Part shown: one piece after another, positions 43,913-55,924 of the stretch | How the letters are laid out: each line of letters starts with the position of its first letter | How positions within the stretch are numbered: position 1 is the first letter of the stretch | Assembly: GCA_963921195.1 (NCBI GenBank) | Contig: OY992539.1 | Span: 210,494,035 to 210,558,034 of the forward strand | Direction: 5' to 3' | Source: Pegoplata infirma | Lineage: Eukaryota; Arthropoda; Insecta; Diptera; Anthomyiidae | Length of the DNA stretch: 64,000 nucleotides | Position numbers and translations under genes: made by a program | Notes under the pieces: generated by a model | What the model was told of the DNA's origin: nothing | Database searches by the model: none | The model's input: the letters and a program-made list of their open reading frames with translations, nothing else

Positions 43913-44735
43913 CATAGGTTAGGTTGTAATTGGTTGCTGACGTTTTACGTCAACACACGTAGACTTTGAGGTCCGTTGTGATACCACGGGACTGTAATAG
44001 GTTTCCCTACCAGTCCTTGCCGTTAAACCAATATGACCTTCTTATAAAACTCCTTAGATATTGAATTTTTACATCCGACAAATCAGATTGATCGTGCAGC
44101 TCCCTCTGACCAGAAGCGTCGGGCAATGGCAGACGAAGTGTTTGCTAGTTTCAAACTCCTCTTCATCCATGCAACTCCGCCAAAAGTCATTCAACGGCAC
44201 ATTTACCCGCTGTGCCCGCTTCCCTATAAGACAGTGTCCGGTAATTATAGCAAATACCCTCGAATTTCTTCTCTTGGAAGAAATATCAGCACACTTGTGC
44301 CCTTCTTATTAAGAGAAGGCCAAATCTGTCGTGTTGTCTCACACATCAATTTGCACATCTTTGATTAGTCTTCATCGCGGAAAAAAACCATATATTTTGC
44401 TTGTAAGTTTCTAGAGGCATACCAACACATTCTAATTCTGTTGTAACCTGTAAGGTAGTTCCCAGTCTTGAAAGCTCATCGGCTTTGCAATTCCCTGCAT
44501 TGTCTCTGTGCCCTGGGACCCAAATGAGTCGTATGTCAAACTCCTTGGCCATCTCATTTAAAGACGTTCGGCAGTTAAGGGCAGATCTTGTTTTCAGAAA
44601 CATTGACTCCAGGGACTTGACCGCGGCTTGACTGTCAGAATAGATGTTGACTGTGGTTGTGGCCCTTTCATAGAGCTTAAGAAAAACTTTCATTAAAAGC
44701 TTATTTGAGCCAAATCCGATATTTTGAACCAATGG
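43913..44735 (-). pseudogene. LINE family 2 fragment, copy 2 (RNase H)
   Basis: The minus-strand frame 44346-44732 reads as the RNase H half: IYSDSQAAVKSLESMF, LIWVPGHRDNAGNCKADEL and a following C-terminal linker. The 3' region starts GGTTAGGTTGTAATTGGTTG. It has more readable RNase H than the copies at 26291 and 48299. Confidence 0.75.
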
Positions 44736-45140
44736 CGCCCTTCGATCAAAGCTTTGGTTTTTAGAAAATTTTCCCCAAATGCTCTTAACTTTGATCGAAG
44801 GGCGCCATGGGTTTAAATGTTCTGATTTGGCTCAAATTAAGTTTAAATGAAAGTTTGTCTCAAGATCTATAAAATAGTCGGTAGAAAAAAATTTGTTGAG
44901 CTTATTGTTAGTAAAAAACTGTAGTTTTTAGAAATTTTTTGACAAATTTCAAATGCCGATAACTCGAAAACCACTGGACCGATTTCAGAATGTTTTTATG
45001 TAACGAATATTCAGCATGCAAAAGTAATATAAATAATATATTAACATATTTTTTTTTAGTTTTTCATTTTTCAAATATCCAAAATATTGGTGGAAATTTT
45101 ACAAAAATCCAAAACTTTGAGCAAGGGGTGCCATGGGAAT
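44736..45140. repeat. Family C repeat
   Basis: GCGCCCTTCGATCAAAGCTT, then CTTTGATCGAAGGGCGCCAT and CAAATGCCGATAACTCGAAA. Two monomers meet head to head at about 44750. They directly abut the LINE fragment. Confidence 0.7.
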
Positions 45141-46453
45141 GTTTTAAATTCATTTTTGAATCTTATTTTGTATTCCACCCCACTGTGCAAATGCCACAGT
45201 GTGCCATATTGTAGGTATTTGAAAATCAATTACAAACCCCCAGCTATCAACACTCACAAATATCCCAAATACCCCATATTTGTGGTGTTTGCAAATATAA
45301 TCTTTAGCATTTTAGCTAGAATATAAATTAAAATAGAACAAAAAAAAAACGAAAAAAAAAAATCCTTGAAAAAAAATATACAAAAGGATATTAATGTTAA
45401 CCTTCTTCTTTACAATTCTTTGCAGATTTCACATGGAAACAACTGGCACATGGACACAAAGACAATCACACATACAAATTTCCCCAAATTGAGAAATTCA
45501 GCATCAGTAAGAGCTAAAGCAACAGAAGCAGAAGCAGTATCATACAAAATTAAATTCATTTGTAATTTATATTTGCTTTTTACAAAAATCAAATCAAAAC
45601 GACAACAAAGAAAGAAGTTAAAAAAAAAATAAACAATGGCGGAAATAATGGAAGTCTATATAAATAATCACTGCACTCTTCTACCGTATTTTATTCATAT
45701 GTTAACTGTTAAGTGTTGATTTCACGTAACATATGAAAGAAAGGAATTAAAATCGGGGAGTAAGAGAGAAGAAGAGTTTAAGAAGAAGAGATACAAAGAG
45801 GAAAGTAAGGAGTTACTAAGAGGAGCAAAGTGAAGGAGGATTAAATATAATCATCATTATCATTTTCTAGACCAAAAAAACGAAACAATTGTTAAAGACT
45901 TCCAAAAACACACAAAACAATTTTTTTTTAAGTGCAACTCTGCATCCAACAGAGATACAAGTCGGTTTAATTTAGCGACGGCTTTTGGAAGCCACTTCGA
46001 AGCTTCAATATCGAACTTCATTTGTGAAAGCTTTACACTAATGGTCTGGTATTGATATGATAAATGAAAGAGAGAGGAGCTGAGATACACAGATGTTAAT
46101 TAAGAGAACCAGATAAGAGAGAATGCGAATAAGAAAAAACCTCTAACTCTAATAATATCAACACAGCTGGAGTTGTTTTCAAAGATCCTAGACAGTTTTG
46201 TTTCCAACGTTTAATCAATTGAAGTCGTATGACTTTTCATCGTTTACTTGTAGTATTTCCAGAGATCTTAGTCAGTCGATGTTAAGGCGATTTCTCTCTG
46301 CTTACAAAAACCCTAATGTCTCACGAATTCCTTAAATGTGTGCGTGCAGCATTCATATGATTAACATCTAAAAATACATTTAAATCCTAAAAAAAGAGAG
46401 GTTAAGTGTATTTGAGTGTATATTTTTTGAATATATGCTAGTATATTTTTGCA
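45141..46453. other. Upstream region of the candidate host gene
   Basis: No coding exon is supported. The last few hundred bases, less AT-rich and with fewer repeats (for example GGAGTAAGAGAGAAGAAGAG near 45756), could hold the promoter and 5' leader of the exon at 46454, but I see no clear TATA or initiator. Confidence 0.35.
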
Positions 46454-46856
46454 ATGTGCGGCTATATGCTTAACAATAGCAGCATTAACCGCAATATTAA
46501 AAGCTTCTTATTACAATCAACAACCTTATTATCATCAGCAACATCATTATTATCATCCTCATCTTTAAAAAAATCAACTAAAACATCTGCAGCCAACTCC
46601 TTAGCAGCCCCGTCTGTCTCCTCATTATCAACTTCCGTCGTAGAATCATCATCATCATCATCATTATCAACATCTTGTTGTAATTGTTCTCCAACAAAAG
46701 CTTCTCATTATCACAGCAAACATAACTCTGAATTATATTGTTGTAATAGAGTTGGCGTCATTGGCGTTCATCGTAACAATTTCTTTGCTGTCAAATCATT
46801 TGACAAGTGGCAAATTGTCTTCTTATCAATAATTATTTTATTATTATGTTGTACAA
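46454..46856 (+). CDS. Candidate first coding exon with signal peptide (thrombospondin-module gene)
   Basis: An ATG opens a 134-codon exon ending ACAA|GTGAGT, a good donor in phase 1. The N-terminal part is Ser/Thr-rich; residues about 118-133 (WQIVFLSIIILLLCC) are a strongly hydrophobic segment that could serve as a late signal sequence or signal anchor just before the splice. Phase fits the acceptor at 52260-52261 (AAAAAG|GTCACG), which would join ...CCTS to HVLAIRKGR of the large exon. That acceptor lacks a pyrimidine tract, so the link is tentative. The exon may belong to a separate gene. Confidence 0.45.
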
Positions 46857-47257
46857 GTGAGTATTAAATACATCTCTCAAGTGTTTTTATTGTTATAATT
46901 TATTTTTTTTTAATCTTTCATATGTATGTTAATTTATATGAAATTAATTATGTTGGAAAAAATGTAATTAAAAGAAATTTATCATAATTTCTTAAGTATG
47001 GTTAAGTGTGTGTTATGAATTTGACATCTGTCAGTATTGAGAGTTATTATTGGGATATTTTTTTTTTATTGTTTTTGTTACACCGTTCGAAAGAAACTCT
47101 GAAAGCAAGGCCGAAAATAAAATACCCGAGACTCCCTGTCACTTTTTTGTATGGCAAAAAAAATATTTCTTTCGATTTTGATCGTCGTAGCAAATGTCGG
47201 CGAGTCTGAGACATTTTTCCTTTACACAAAAAAATTTCAGATTCTGAGATAAGGTCT

Positions 47258-47838
47258 TTCATCACAGGGCACCCACCGATTGTCCTGAAACTTGCATATA
47301 GGAACCAGGGGAGCAAAATAAGAGTTACCTGTTTTTTTAGCTGCCCAATCTCACATTTAGCGGGTCAAAAAGGAGGGGTAAAACGGGATTTTTTTCGTTT
47401 CTGCACGATTTTTCTCATTTTGTCAAAAGAAACTATATGAACATTTTATACAGGTCAAAAATTTTTTGAAGGCATATCGATTGGCGTATCGGCCGTGTCC
47501 AAATTCGATTTCGTTGAGTTCGGTATTATCAAAAATGTATAATTGTTGGAGTAGTTTATATGATGATGTATATAGTATGTACGACCGCCAAAATCGTATA
47601 TAATAATCTCTATCAAAATTAAGCTGACCCGTATTTTTTCGTTTGGCGAAATTCCTGCTAGTTCGGCTTTTATACGGATTTTCCCCAATGCCCTTATTTT
47701 TTCAAAAGGTGGCAACCCTTTTTTAAATTTGATATTGCGAAGCTAAAAAAAAAATAGGTAACTCTTATTTTGTTTGTCCCTCATTCCCATATTGAAGTTT
47801 CAGGACAATCGGTGGGTGCCCTGTGAAAGACCTTCCTT
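47258..47838. mobile_element. 580-bp fold-back element with long inverted ends
   Basis: AAGGTCTTTCATCACAGGGC then CACCCACCGATTGTCCTGAA on the left is matched by the inverse at the right, ending GTGGGTGCCCTGTGAAAGAC. The arms are about 80 bases and end with AAATAAGAGTTACCT. It is non-coding and lies in the intron after the candidate first exon. Confidence 0.8.
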
Positions 47839-47849
47839 GTTAGACTCTG

Positions 47850-48290
47850 GAACATTTTCTGAGAAATTATTCTTATAAGAAAAGTATCAGATTCTGATAT
47901 TTTTCCTGTACAGAAAAAGTTTCTAAAACATTTCTCCTTAGATTCTTACACAGTTTTTCTATAAAAAAAGGAAAAAAAAATAAAAAAATGGTGATCCTGC
48001 AGAAACTTGGAAAACCCTTAAATTTAAGGGTATTGTGTTTAATGTGCCACTTGTTTTCTTAAAAACTGCTTCAGTTCATTTTTTTAGCTGCTGCACGATC
48101 GCCATTGTGTAGTGCTGCAATTCTGAGACTTTTCTTAAACGAAAAATGTCTCAGAATCTGAGACTTATTCTATACGAAAAATGTTTAAAAATCTGAGACT
48201 TTTTCTATACGACAAATTTATCAGAATTTAGAACTTTTTGAACAAGAAATATATTTCAGAATCTTAGATTTTTTTTATATTGTTTTTCAG
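47850..48290. repeat. Diverged CAGAATCTGAGAC units
   Basis: Loose copies of the 35-bp unit that forms the array at 48955-50700, split from it by the LINE fragment at 48299-48952. This suggests the LINE landed in the edge of an older, larger array. Confidence 0.6.
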
Positions 48291-48298
48291 CGCATCGA

Positions 48299-48952
48299 AG
48301 TTAGGTTAGGTTGTACGTGGCTGCTGACGTTTGACGTCAGCACACGTAGACTCTGAGATCCGTTGTGATACCACGGGACTGTAATAGGTTTCCCTACTAG
48401 TACCTGCCGTTAAACCAATTTGAGCTTCTTATGAAACTCCTTTGATATTTAATTTTGACATCCGACAAATTAGAAAGATCTTGCAGCTCTCTAGATCCCA
48501 GTGAAGCAAGTCTCTGACCAGAAAGTGCCGGGCAATGGCAGATGAAGTGTTCAATAGTTTCCAACTCCTCTTAATCAATGCAACTCCGGGAAAAGTCATT
48601 CGCCGGCACATTTAACCACTCTGCGTGCTTCCCTATAAAAGAATGTTCGGTAATTAAAACAACCTTCGTCGAAGTCTCTCCTCTTGAAAGCGATATCAGC
48701 TCACTTGTTCGCTTCTGATTAAGAGAAGGCCAAATCTGTCGTGCTGTCTCACACGTCCATCCATTTGCTCACCGTAAATTTTGCTTGCAAATTTCTAGAG
48801 GCATACCAACACATTCCAATTCTGTTGGAACATGTATGGTACTCGAAGTTCTTGCAAGCTCGTCAGCATTGTAATTCCCCTGGAATGTCTCTGTGCCTTG
48901 GGACCGATATGAGTCGTATGTCAAACTGCTTGACCATCTCATTTAAAGACTA
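48299..48952 (-). pseudogene. LINE family 2 fragment, copy 3
   Basis: Starts GTTAGGTTAGGTTGTACGTG on the plus strand and tracks the copies at 26291 and 43913 through the C-terminal knuckle region into the start of RNase H. Frameshifted throughout. Confidence 0.7.
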
Positions 48953-48954
48953 GA

Positions 48955-50700
48955 ATCTAAGACTTTTTCTATAGAAAAATGATCTCAGAATCTGAGACTT
49001 TTCTGTAGGAAAAAGGTTTCAGAATCTTAGACTTTTTCTTTAGGAAAAAGATAAGAAAAAGCTCTCAATATCTGAGACTTTTTCTATAGGAAAAACCTCT
49101 CAGAATCTAAGACATTTTCTATAGGAAAAAATCTCAGAATCTGAGACTTTTTCTATAGGAAAAAAATCTCAGAATCTGAGACTTTTTCTATAGGAAAAAG
49201 GTCTTAGAATCTGAGATTTTTTCTATAGGAATCTGATACTTTTTCTATTGGAAAAAGGTCTCAGAATCTGAAACTTTTCTATAGGAAAAAGGTGTCATAA
49301 TCTGAGACTTTTTCTATAAGAAAAAGGTTTTAGAATCTGCGACTTTTTTAATAGGAAAAAGGTATCAGAACCTGATACTTTCTATAGAAAAATGGTTTCA
49401 AAATCTGATACTTTTTCTATAGGAAAAAGTTTTCAGAATTTGAGATTTTTTTCTAAAGGAAAAGTATTTCAGAAAAAAGGTCTCTGAATCTGAGAATTTT
49501 TTTTATAGAAAAAAGGTCTCAGAACCTGAGACTTTTTCTATAGGAAAAAGGTCTGAGAATCTGATACTTTTTTTTGTAGGAAAAAGGTCTGACAATCTGA
49601 TACTTTTTTGTAGGAAAAAGGTCTCAGAATCTGAGAATTTTTCTATTGGAAAAAGGTCTCAAAAACTGAGACTTTTTCTATAGGAAAAAGGTCGCAGAAT
49701 CTGAGACTTTTTCTTTAGGAAAAATGTCTCAGAATCTGAGACTTTTTCTATAGAAAACTTTTTTTTGTAGGAAAAAGGTCTCAGAATCTAAGACTTTTTC
49801 TATAGGAAAAATCTTTTAGAATCTGAGACTTTTTCTATAGAAAAAAGGTCTCAGAATCTGAGACTTTGTCTATAGGAAAAACATCTCAGAATCTGAGACT
49901 TTTTCTAAAGGAAAAAGGTCTCAGAAGTTGAGACTTTTTTTTTATTGGAATAAGGTCTTAGAATCTGTGACTTTTTCTATAGAAAAAAGGTCTCAGAATA
50001 TGAGACCTTTTCTATAGAAAAAAGGTCTCAGAATCTGAGACTTTTTTTATAGGAAAAAGATCTCAGAAGTTGAGACTTTTTCTATGAGAAAAAGGCCTCA
50101 GAATCTGTTAATTTTTTTTGTAGGAAAAAGGTCTCAAAATCTGAGTCTTTCTACTATAGAAAAAAAAGTTTCAGAATCCGAGACTTTTTCTATAGGAAAC
50201 TTTTTTTATAGGAAAAAGATCTCAGAAGTTGAGACTTTTTCTATGAGAAAAAGGCCTCAGAATCTGTTAATTTTTTTTGTAGGAAAAAGGTCTCAAAATC
50301 TGAGACTTTCTACTATAGAAAAAAAGGTTTCAGAATCCGAGACTTTTTCTATAGGAAACTTTTTTTGTAGGAAAAAGGTCTAAGCATCTGAGACTTTTTC
50401 TATAGGAAAAATGTTTTAGAATCTGAGACTTTTTGTATAGCAAAACGGTCTTAGAATCTGAGACTTTTTCTATAGGAAAAAGGTCTCAGAATCTGAGACT
50501 TTTGCTATAGGAAAAAGGTCTCAGAATCTTAGACTTTTTCTATAGGAAAAAGGTCTCAGAATCTGCTACTTTTTTTTTGTCGGGAAAAGGTGTCAGAATC
50601 TGAGACTTTTTCTATAGAGAAAAGTCACAGAATTTGAGACTTTTTCTATAGGAAAAAGGTCTCAGAATCTGAGATTTTTTCTGTAGGAACATTTTTTTAT
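48955..50700 (+). repeat. 35-bp minisatellite, CAGAATCTGAGAC/TTTTTCTATAGGAAAAA
   Basis: About 48 tandem units, consensus TCTCAGAATCTGAGAC then TTTTTCTATAGGAAAAAGG. Each unit has two palindromic blocks, TCTCAGAATCTGAGA and TTTTTCTATAGGAAAAA. A longer segment of about 190 bases is itself duplicated (about 50024-50195 and 50198-50370). It lies within the intron of the thrombospondin-module gene if the exon at 46454 belongs to it. Confidence 0.9.
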
Positions 50701-50775
50701 TTGTTTATATTTTTCAAAAATCCAAAACTTTGATCGCTGGGCGCTGGGCGCCACGGGTTAATTCAATCCGATTAG
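50701..50775. repeat. Family C fragment
   Basis: TCCAAAACTTTGATCGCTGG then GCGCCACGGGTTAAT, the end of a monomer. Confidence 0.55.
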
Positions 50776-51124
50776 CCTCAAGTTTATACTTTTACTAATA
50801 TCCAAAAATTAAATCCTTTAAAGGTTTATCTTTATAATTTTCTCCTAATAAACCCCTTTTCCACTGACACTGATTAATCATCTCTAAATGCCTTAACTTA
50901 TATTTCAATATTTTTTTATTACAATACAAAATTACTTCTTATTTCTTGATAAAGATATTTGGTATTAAATTACACTTTCATTTTTCTTCTTTTGTTGGGA
51001 CTTATCTAAATTACCTTTAAATAAGTTTAAAGCTAAAATGTAACACCCTTTTTTTATACACCCAAAAAAATATGTTAGTAAAATTATAAATATATTTTGT
51101 AATGAGTGAATCAATGAAAGTGAC

Positions 51125-51895
51125 ACTAGTTTTCTAAGGAAAACTTTGTTATCGATAACTATTTTTCTTTAGAAATCTTTGTTATTGAAAACTAGTTTTC
51201 TTTGAAAATCTTTATTATCGATAACTAGTTTTCTAAAGAAAATGTTGTTATCGATACATCGATAACTAGTATTCTTTAGAAAACTTAGTAATCAATGCAT
51301 CGATAACTAGTGTTCTTTAGATACATCGATAGCTAGCTTTCTTTGGAAACATTTGTTATCGGTTAGAAAACTTTGTTATCGATACATTGATAAATAAGTT
51401 TCTCTCGAAAACTGTCATCTATACATTAATAAATAATTTTCTTTTGTTATCGATACAACAATAACTGGTTGTCTTTAGAAAACTTTGTTATCGATAACTA
51501 GTTTTCTTTAGAAAAGTTTGGTATTGATAAATTTGTTATCGATGACTAATTTTTTTTATAAAACCTTGTTATCGATAAAATTTTTTTTAAAGTTTGTTAT
51601 CGAAACATCGATTAGCAGTTTTCTTTAAAAAACTTTGCTATCGATAACTTTTTTATCGATAACCAGTTTTTGTTATCGATAACTAGTTTTCTTTAAAAAA
51701 CTTTGTTATCGATGCACCGGATTTTTTTTGGAAATCTTTGTTATCGAAACATCGACAAATAGTTTTCTTAAAAAACTTTGTTATCGATGCATTAATAACT
51801 AGTTTTCTTTAGATAACTTTGTTATCGATAACTAATTTGATTAGATACATCGATAACTTGTTTTCTTTAGAAAACTTTATTATCGTTACATGACA
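51125..51895 (+). repeat. 33-36-bp degenerate minisatellite, GTTATCGATAAC/TTTTCTTTAGAAAA
   Basis: Around 20 diverged units with the palindromes GTTATCGATAAC and AGTTTTCTTTAGAAAACT. Close in word content to the array at 34570-35905 but with the single-site form TATCGATA and CTAGTTTTC in place of AATTAG. It lies about 0.3 kb upstream of the large exon. Confidence 0.85.
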
Positions 51896-52180
51896 CACTC
51901 TTCTTTTAGGAAAAAAATTGATTTCGACTCTGAGATTTATTTTTCTCTTGATGTTTTCTCCTTTTGCTTTTTGCATTTTTTGGGTGTATAAGAGATATCT
52001 TTATGGTTTTTATTACTTTAATCCCTTAACAATTTTTTTGCTTAGCGAAAATTTTTAAAAATTTTATAATTTTGCTAACAAAACAATCTATTCTTCTTTC
52101 CATTTTTTTTTATACCGTTCCACCACACAATCATACCACAAAATATATAAATATGAATGAATTGAAATGAATGTCTTGTG

Positions 52181-53696
52181 ATGATGATGACGATGGCTAT
52201 GGTTGCATGGTTGGATAACAAAAACAACAAACAATCAAAAAAACAAAAAAACCAAAAAAAAGGTCACGTGTTGGCAATACGAAAGGGTCGTCTTATGACT
52301 CCAAGCACATTTACGGCTTTAAGCGGAGATCTACATGTACAGATACAATTTACACAAGACCCAGCAGAAGTAGAAAACGATACGAGAACAACGACAAGAC
52401 CGCAACAGAAAAAACAACATCATCATCATCCACAGGATTCTGTGGAGTCTCCACATTTCAAATCACAACAAAACGAAACAGCAGAAACTTCAATAACATC
52501 ACGCACGTTACAAAAGATATTAAGTGGAAATGTCACCGAGAATATCTTAGAAGTGGAAAATATTATAACAAGTACTTTGGTCATTAGTAAATACATTGAT
52601 GAGGATGATGCTGATGCAGCTGCTGCTGCTTTTCATAATGATGCTGAACTGGGAACAGCAGGTTCGGCTAATAGGCCTAAGGCTTATCATAATACAACAG
52701 CCAACGATTCCTTAGTTTTACAAAGACAACGTAAAGAAATTATAGAAAATATTTTACTTTATCCAGATCCTAGACATAATGTTACCCAAGTATCGGTACC
52801 CTGTCAGACTTTTATGCAGGGTGGTCTTTATGAAATGCAGGTTGTTACAAATTTAAAAACTACCAATAAACTGCCACTGAATTTTACCAGGAAAACAGCC
52901 AACGATATTGTACCCACCATGACTACAACCACTACCACTTTAGTACCAGTTTTTGATGAACGTCTCAGACAAACTCTAGATGTACGATGGCCTAGTGCTG
53001 AAATGATTGTTAGTCCGGTACGTCTAAAAACATATCCTGATAGTCCGGTGGATGTTACTCTACGCTTTCCAGATGTAAATTGTGATAATGCTTGGAAACG
53101 GGAAGATTTACCCGAATTTTGGTTAGAATTGGTATACTGTGGCAAAGAACGTTCTTGTTCTCAGTTAATGCCTCAAAATATTTCCAAATCTAGTATTCTA
53201 TTTGCTGAACAAGTTAGGGGATATCCCAAACAGAAATCCTTCAAACTTAGTTGTGATCTTTTTGGTTTAGCCGGCAACTATGCTGTTCAGCTGAGACCTA
53301 TGATTCCGGCTCCTAATGTACCCATCACTAGACGTTTTCTTTCGGTAGATTGGAGTGAAAAATATGTTTTTAATGTCTATGCCCGTAGTATATTTCCCTG
53401 TGATCCTCATACAGGTATAGGTGTGTTATATGAATATCCTGGTTGCATTTTAGAACAAGGTGATCGTGTTCGAGTCTATGCGAAACTAAGAGCAGATGTG
53501 GCTTCTTTGAAACCTCCTACAACTTTACATTATGTATCGGAACAGAGAGTGGTGAAAAATCAATATTCCTTGTACTTTAATTGTGATCTATTTACGGAAA
53601 AATTTGTGGAATATTGTTTTGTGTATGTGAGTCAGGCGATATCTGGTGCTGTGGCGGATGTAAGAATGGATTGTGTACCAACGTTGCCGGTGAGAG
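52181..53696 (+). CDS. Large extracellular exon of a thrombospondin-module protein
   Basis: The frame is open from an ATG at 52181 (in-frame stop at 52163) to the donor CGGTGAGAG|GTAAGT (phase 1). It may begin by splicing at 52262 instead, joining the signal-peptide exon. The first 190 residues are low complexity and Asn/Thr/His-rich, with several N-glycosylation sequons (NVT, NTT, NFT). From about residue 200 the protein is ordered and rich in conserved-looking Cys and Trp (VPCQTFMQGGLYEMQV, LDVRWPSAEMIVSPVRLKTY, FPDVNCDNAWKREDLPEFWL, VNPYARSIFPCDPHTG-like near 405). This suggests two beta-sandwich extracellular domains ahead of the thrombospondin repeat. The layout loosely recalls THSD1-type membrane proteins. 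I do not recognise the fly gene name. Confidence 0.8.
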
Positions 53697-53734
53697 GTAA
53701 GTGGAAAGTTTAATATTACATTTTACAAAAATAA

Positions 53735-54540
53735 CACGGCCCAAAATAAAACAAGTATAATATAACAAGTATAATATATAATACTCTACACCAGTGTTTC
53801 CCGAAAAATGGGTCCGAAGTTCAAACATGGACCGATTAAACCTATATGTTGTCAAATCTTTAATAAGTATAAAAAACACTCACAAATCAAATTTGAGTGA
53901 AATAGGCTTATATTTGTTGCCAATAAACCACATTAACTAAATATCGGGCGAAAATTTCTTATGGGGCCTAAGTCCAACAATGGTCAGTTTATAATCAGAT
54001 TTGATAAGGTTATTAAAGTACGTGTTAAACACACACAAACAAAATTTCAATAAAATATTTTCTATTTTCATGAAACTTGAGAGATTTATGTGAATATCGG
54101 GAAGGTGGTTTGTATGGGGGCTACAAGAAGATCTGGTCCAATTTCTTTAGGATCCGTAATGGTGATTATTAAATATGAAACACGTTTACCTTCCAAGTTT
54201 CGAAGAGATATCTGTAATAATACGGTTATTAGAGTCATTTGTGCCAAAATAAAGCGAACCTTTGTATGGAAGCTAGGTCTAAACATGGACCGATTTTTTA
54301 CAATTTGAATAGGTTTCGTACTTGGGCCAAAGAAAGCTTAAATTTCAAATTTCATATAAATTAATTCTTAGTTTCGACCTGTTTCGTGATCACACGTTTA
54401 CATTGACAGACGAACGGACATCACTAAATCGTCTCAGAAAGTGATTCTCAGTCGATCGGTATGCTTGAAGGTGAGTCTAGTTACAAACATCAGTACAAAA
54501 TCATTATACCCTGTACCACAAAGTGGTGTAGGGTATAAAG
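53735..54540. repeat. Family B repeat, long copy
   Basis: Runs from AATACTCTACACCAGTGTTT (ACCAGTGTTTCCCG also at 24820) to TCATTATACCCTGTACCACA then AAGTGGTGTAGGGTATAA (also at 26060). The interior shares AAGTGATTCTCAGTCGATCG with 25960. It is the fullest copy and is non-coding. Confidence 0.7.
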
Positions 54541-54561
54541 ATGTCTTGTGACACTTCATAT

Positions 54562-55901
54562 TAGGGCTTCCAATCGGGAAATGCCGATCCCGGGAATACC
54601 GGGATTTTCGGGATTAGACAAATACCGAATCTCGGGATTTCTGATTTTGAACCCCTGGATTTTCGGGATCCCGATTTTTAAATTTTTTATTACTTTAATA
54701 TTTTTTTAATAATTTGTATAAAATAAAAAAAAAATCGATAAAACTTCCATCTGGTAACATTTTTTGGTGATAACAAAAGGTGAACCGTTTGCAAAATGTA
54801 AAGCTTGTAAAAAATTCTAAAAATTAATGGTAGTTCGACGAAATGGCTTTTGACACATCTTAACTCCTTAAGTTGTGAACTGTGTTTTTTTTTCTGTAAT
54901 TACAGATCGAGCACGGGCTCTAATTATATTTGTTATAAGGTTTCAAGTTGAAAAAATGCAGAAGAAAAATTGAATTTCTAAAAATTATAGACATTTCTGG
55001 TATTTCCCATACCGGTTTCAAACACCCCAGTTAGTAACATCATCAGTAGGATTTTAAATGTCGGTTTGTCTTGTTAATGAAAACTGTTTTTATTTTATGT
55101 TTTTCTAAAACAAAAATTTTTAAATGCGTGAGTGGATTTTGACACACACTCAGCTACGCTCACGCAAACAATAATCGAATCGCTTACGCTCATTTTTTTT
55201 AACTCACGATCACTCACTATTTAAGTACAAAAAATCGCTCACCCGCACGCATGACTCATCCCGGATTTAATCACGTTCACGCGTGAGCCACGCAAACTCT
55301 ACTCACGCTATAAAATTATTTTACAAAAAAACCCTTTGTAAAAAATATTTTTTTTTGCAAGGAATGAAAAAAAATCAAATCACGCGAGCTCCCCCAAAAA
55401 AATTAATCACTGACGAAGAAATTTGACGCACTTACAAATCACTTACGTAGACTCACTCAAGTAGACTTTTTTTCAACTTACTCACAATTACGTGATTTAA
55501 ATAGAAATCACTTACACTCACGTGTGATTCACGTGAATCAGGCAAATCACGTGACCAGCGCCCATCGCTAGTTCATAAGGTAAAGCAGCTAAAAGTTGAT
55601 AACGATGAGCCACAACGAAAGGTAAGAAAGATAACCGACTACGGATATCCTTTACAGGAGGAATCTCTACCTTTTTTGAATTTCATAACTTTGGAAATCT
55701 TCAAGAACGCGTAAATTTGCCAAAACGACAAAAAATACAGAAAATTTTTAAAAATCCCGAAAAATCCCAAACATTTTCAAAAAATCCCGCGAATCCCGGG
55801 ATTTGAAATATCCCGAAAATTCCGGAATCCCGAAATCTGAATCTCGAAAATTTTTTTCAATCCCGAATACCGGGATTCAGAAATACCGATTTGAATCCCT
55901 A
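54562..55901. mobile_element. hAT element, TIR TAGGGCTTCCAATC, copy 2 with perfect 8-bp TSD
   Basis: CTTCATAT is duplicated exactly at 54554-54561 and 55902-55909. Ends are TAGGGCTTCCAATCGG and ACCGATTTGAATCCCTA. A broken BED zinc finger is readable near 54789-54865 (FAKCKACKK, then after a stop KINGSSTKWLLTHL), as in hAT transposases; a further tail-like piece (RKVRKITDYGYPLQEESLPF) is at about 55618-55676. The catalytic core is missing. An internal segment at about 55125-55572, rich in GTGA/TCACG words (CACGCAAACTCTACTCACGC), appears to be a nested insertion. Confidence 0.85.
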
Positions 55902-55924
55902 CTTCATATTTATTAATATTGATG

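Noticed and set aside
50084..50383. 99-codon repetitive frame (plus strand)
   Set aside because: It is the 35-base minisatellite read in one frame; period and duplication explain it.
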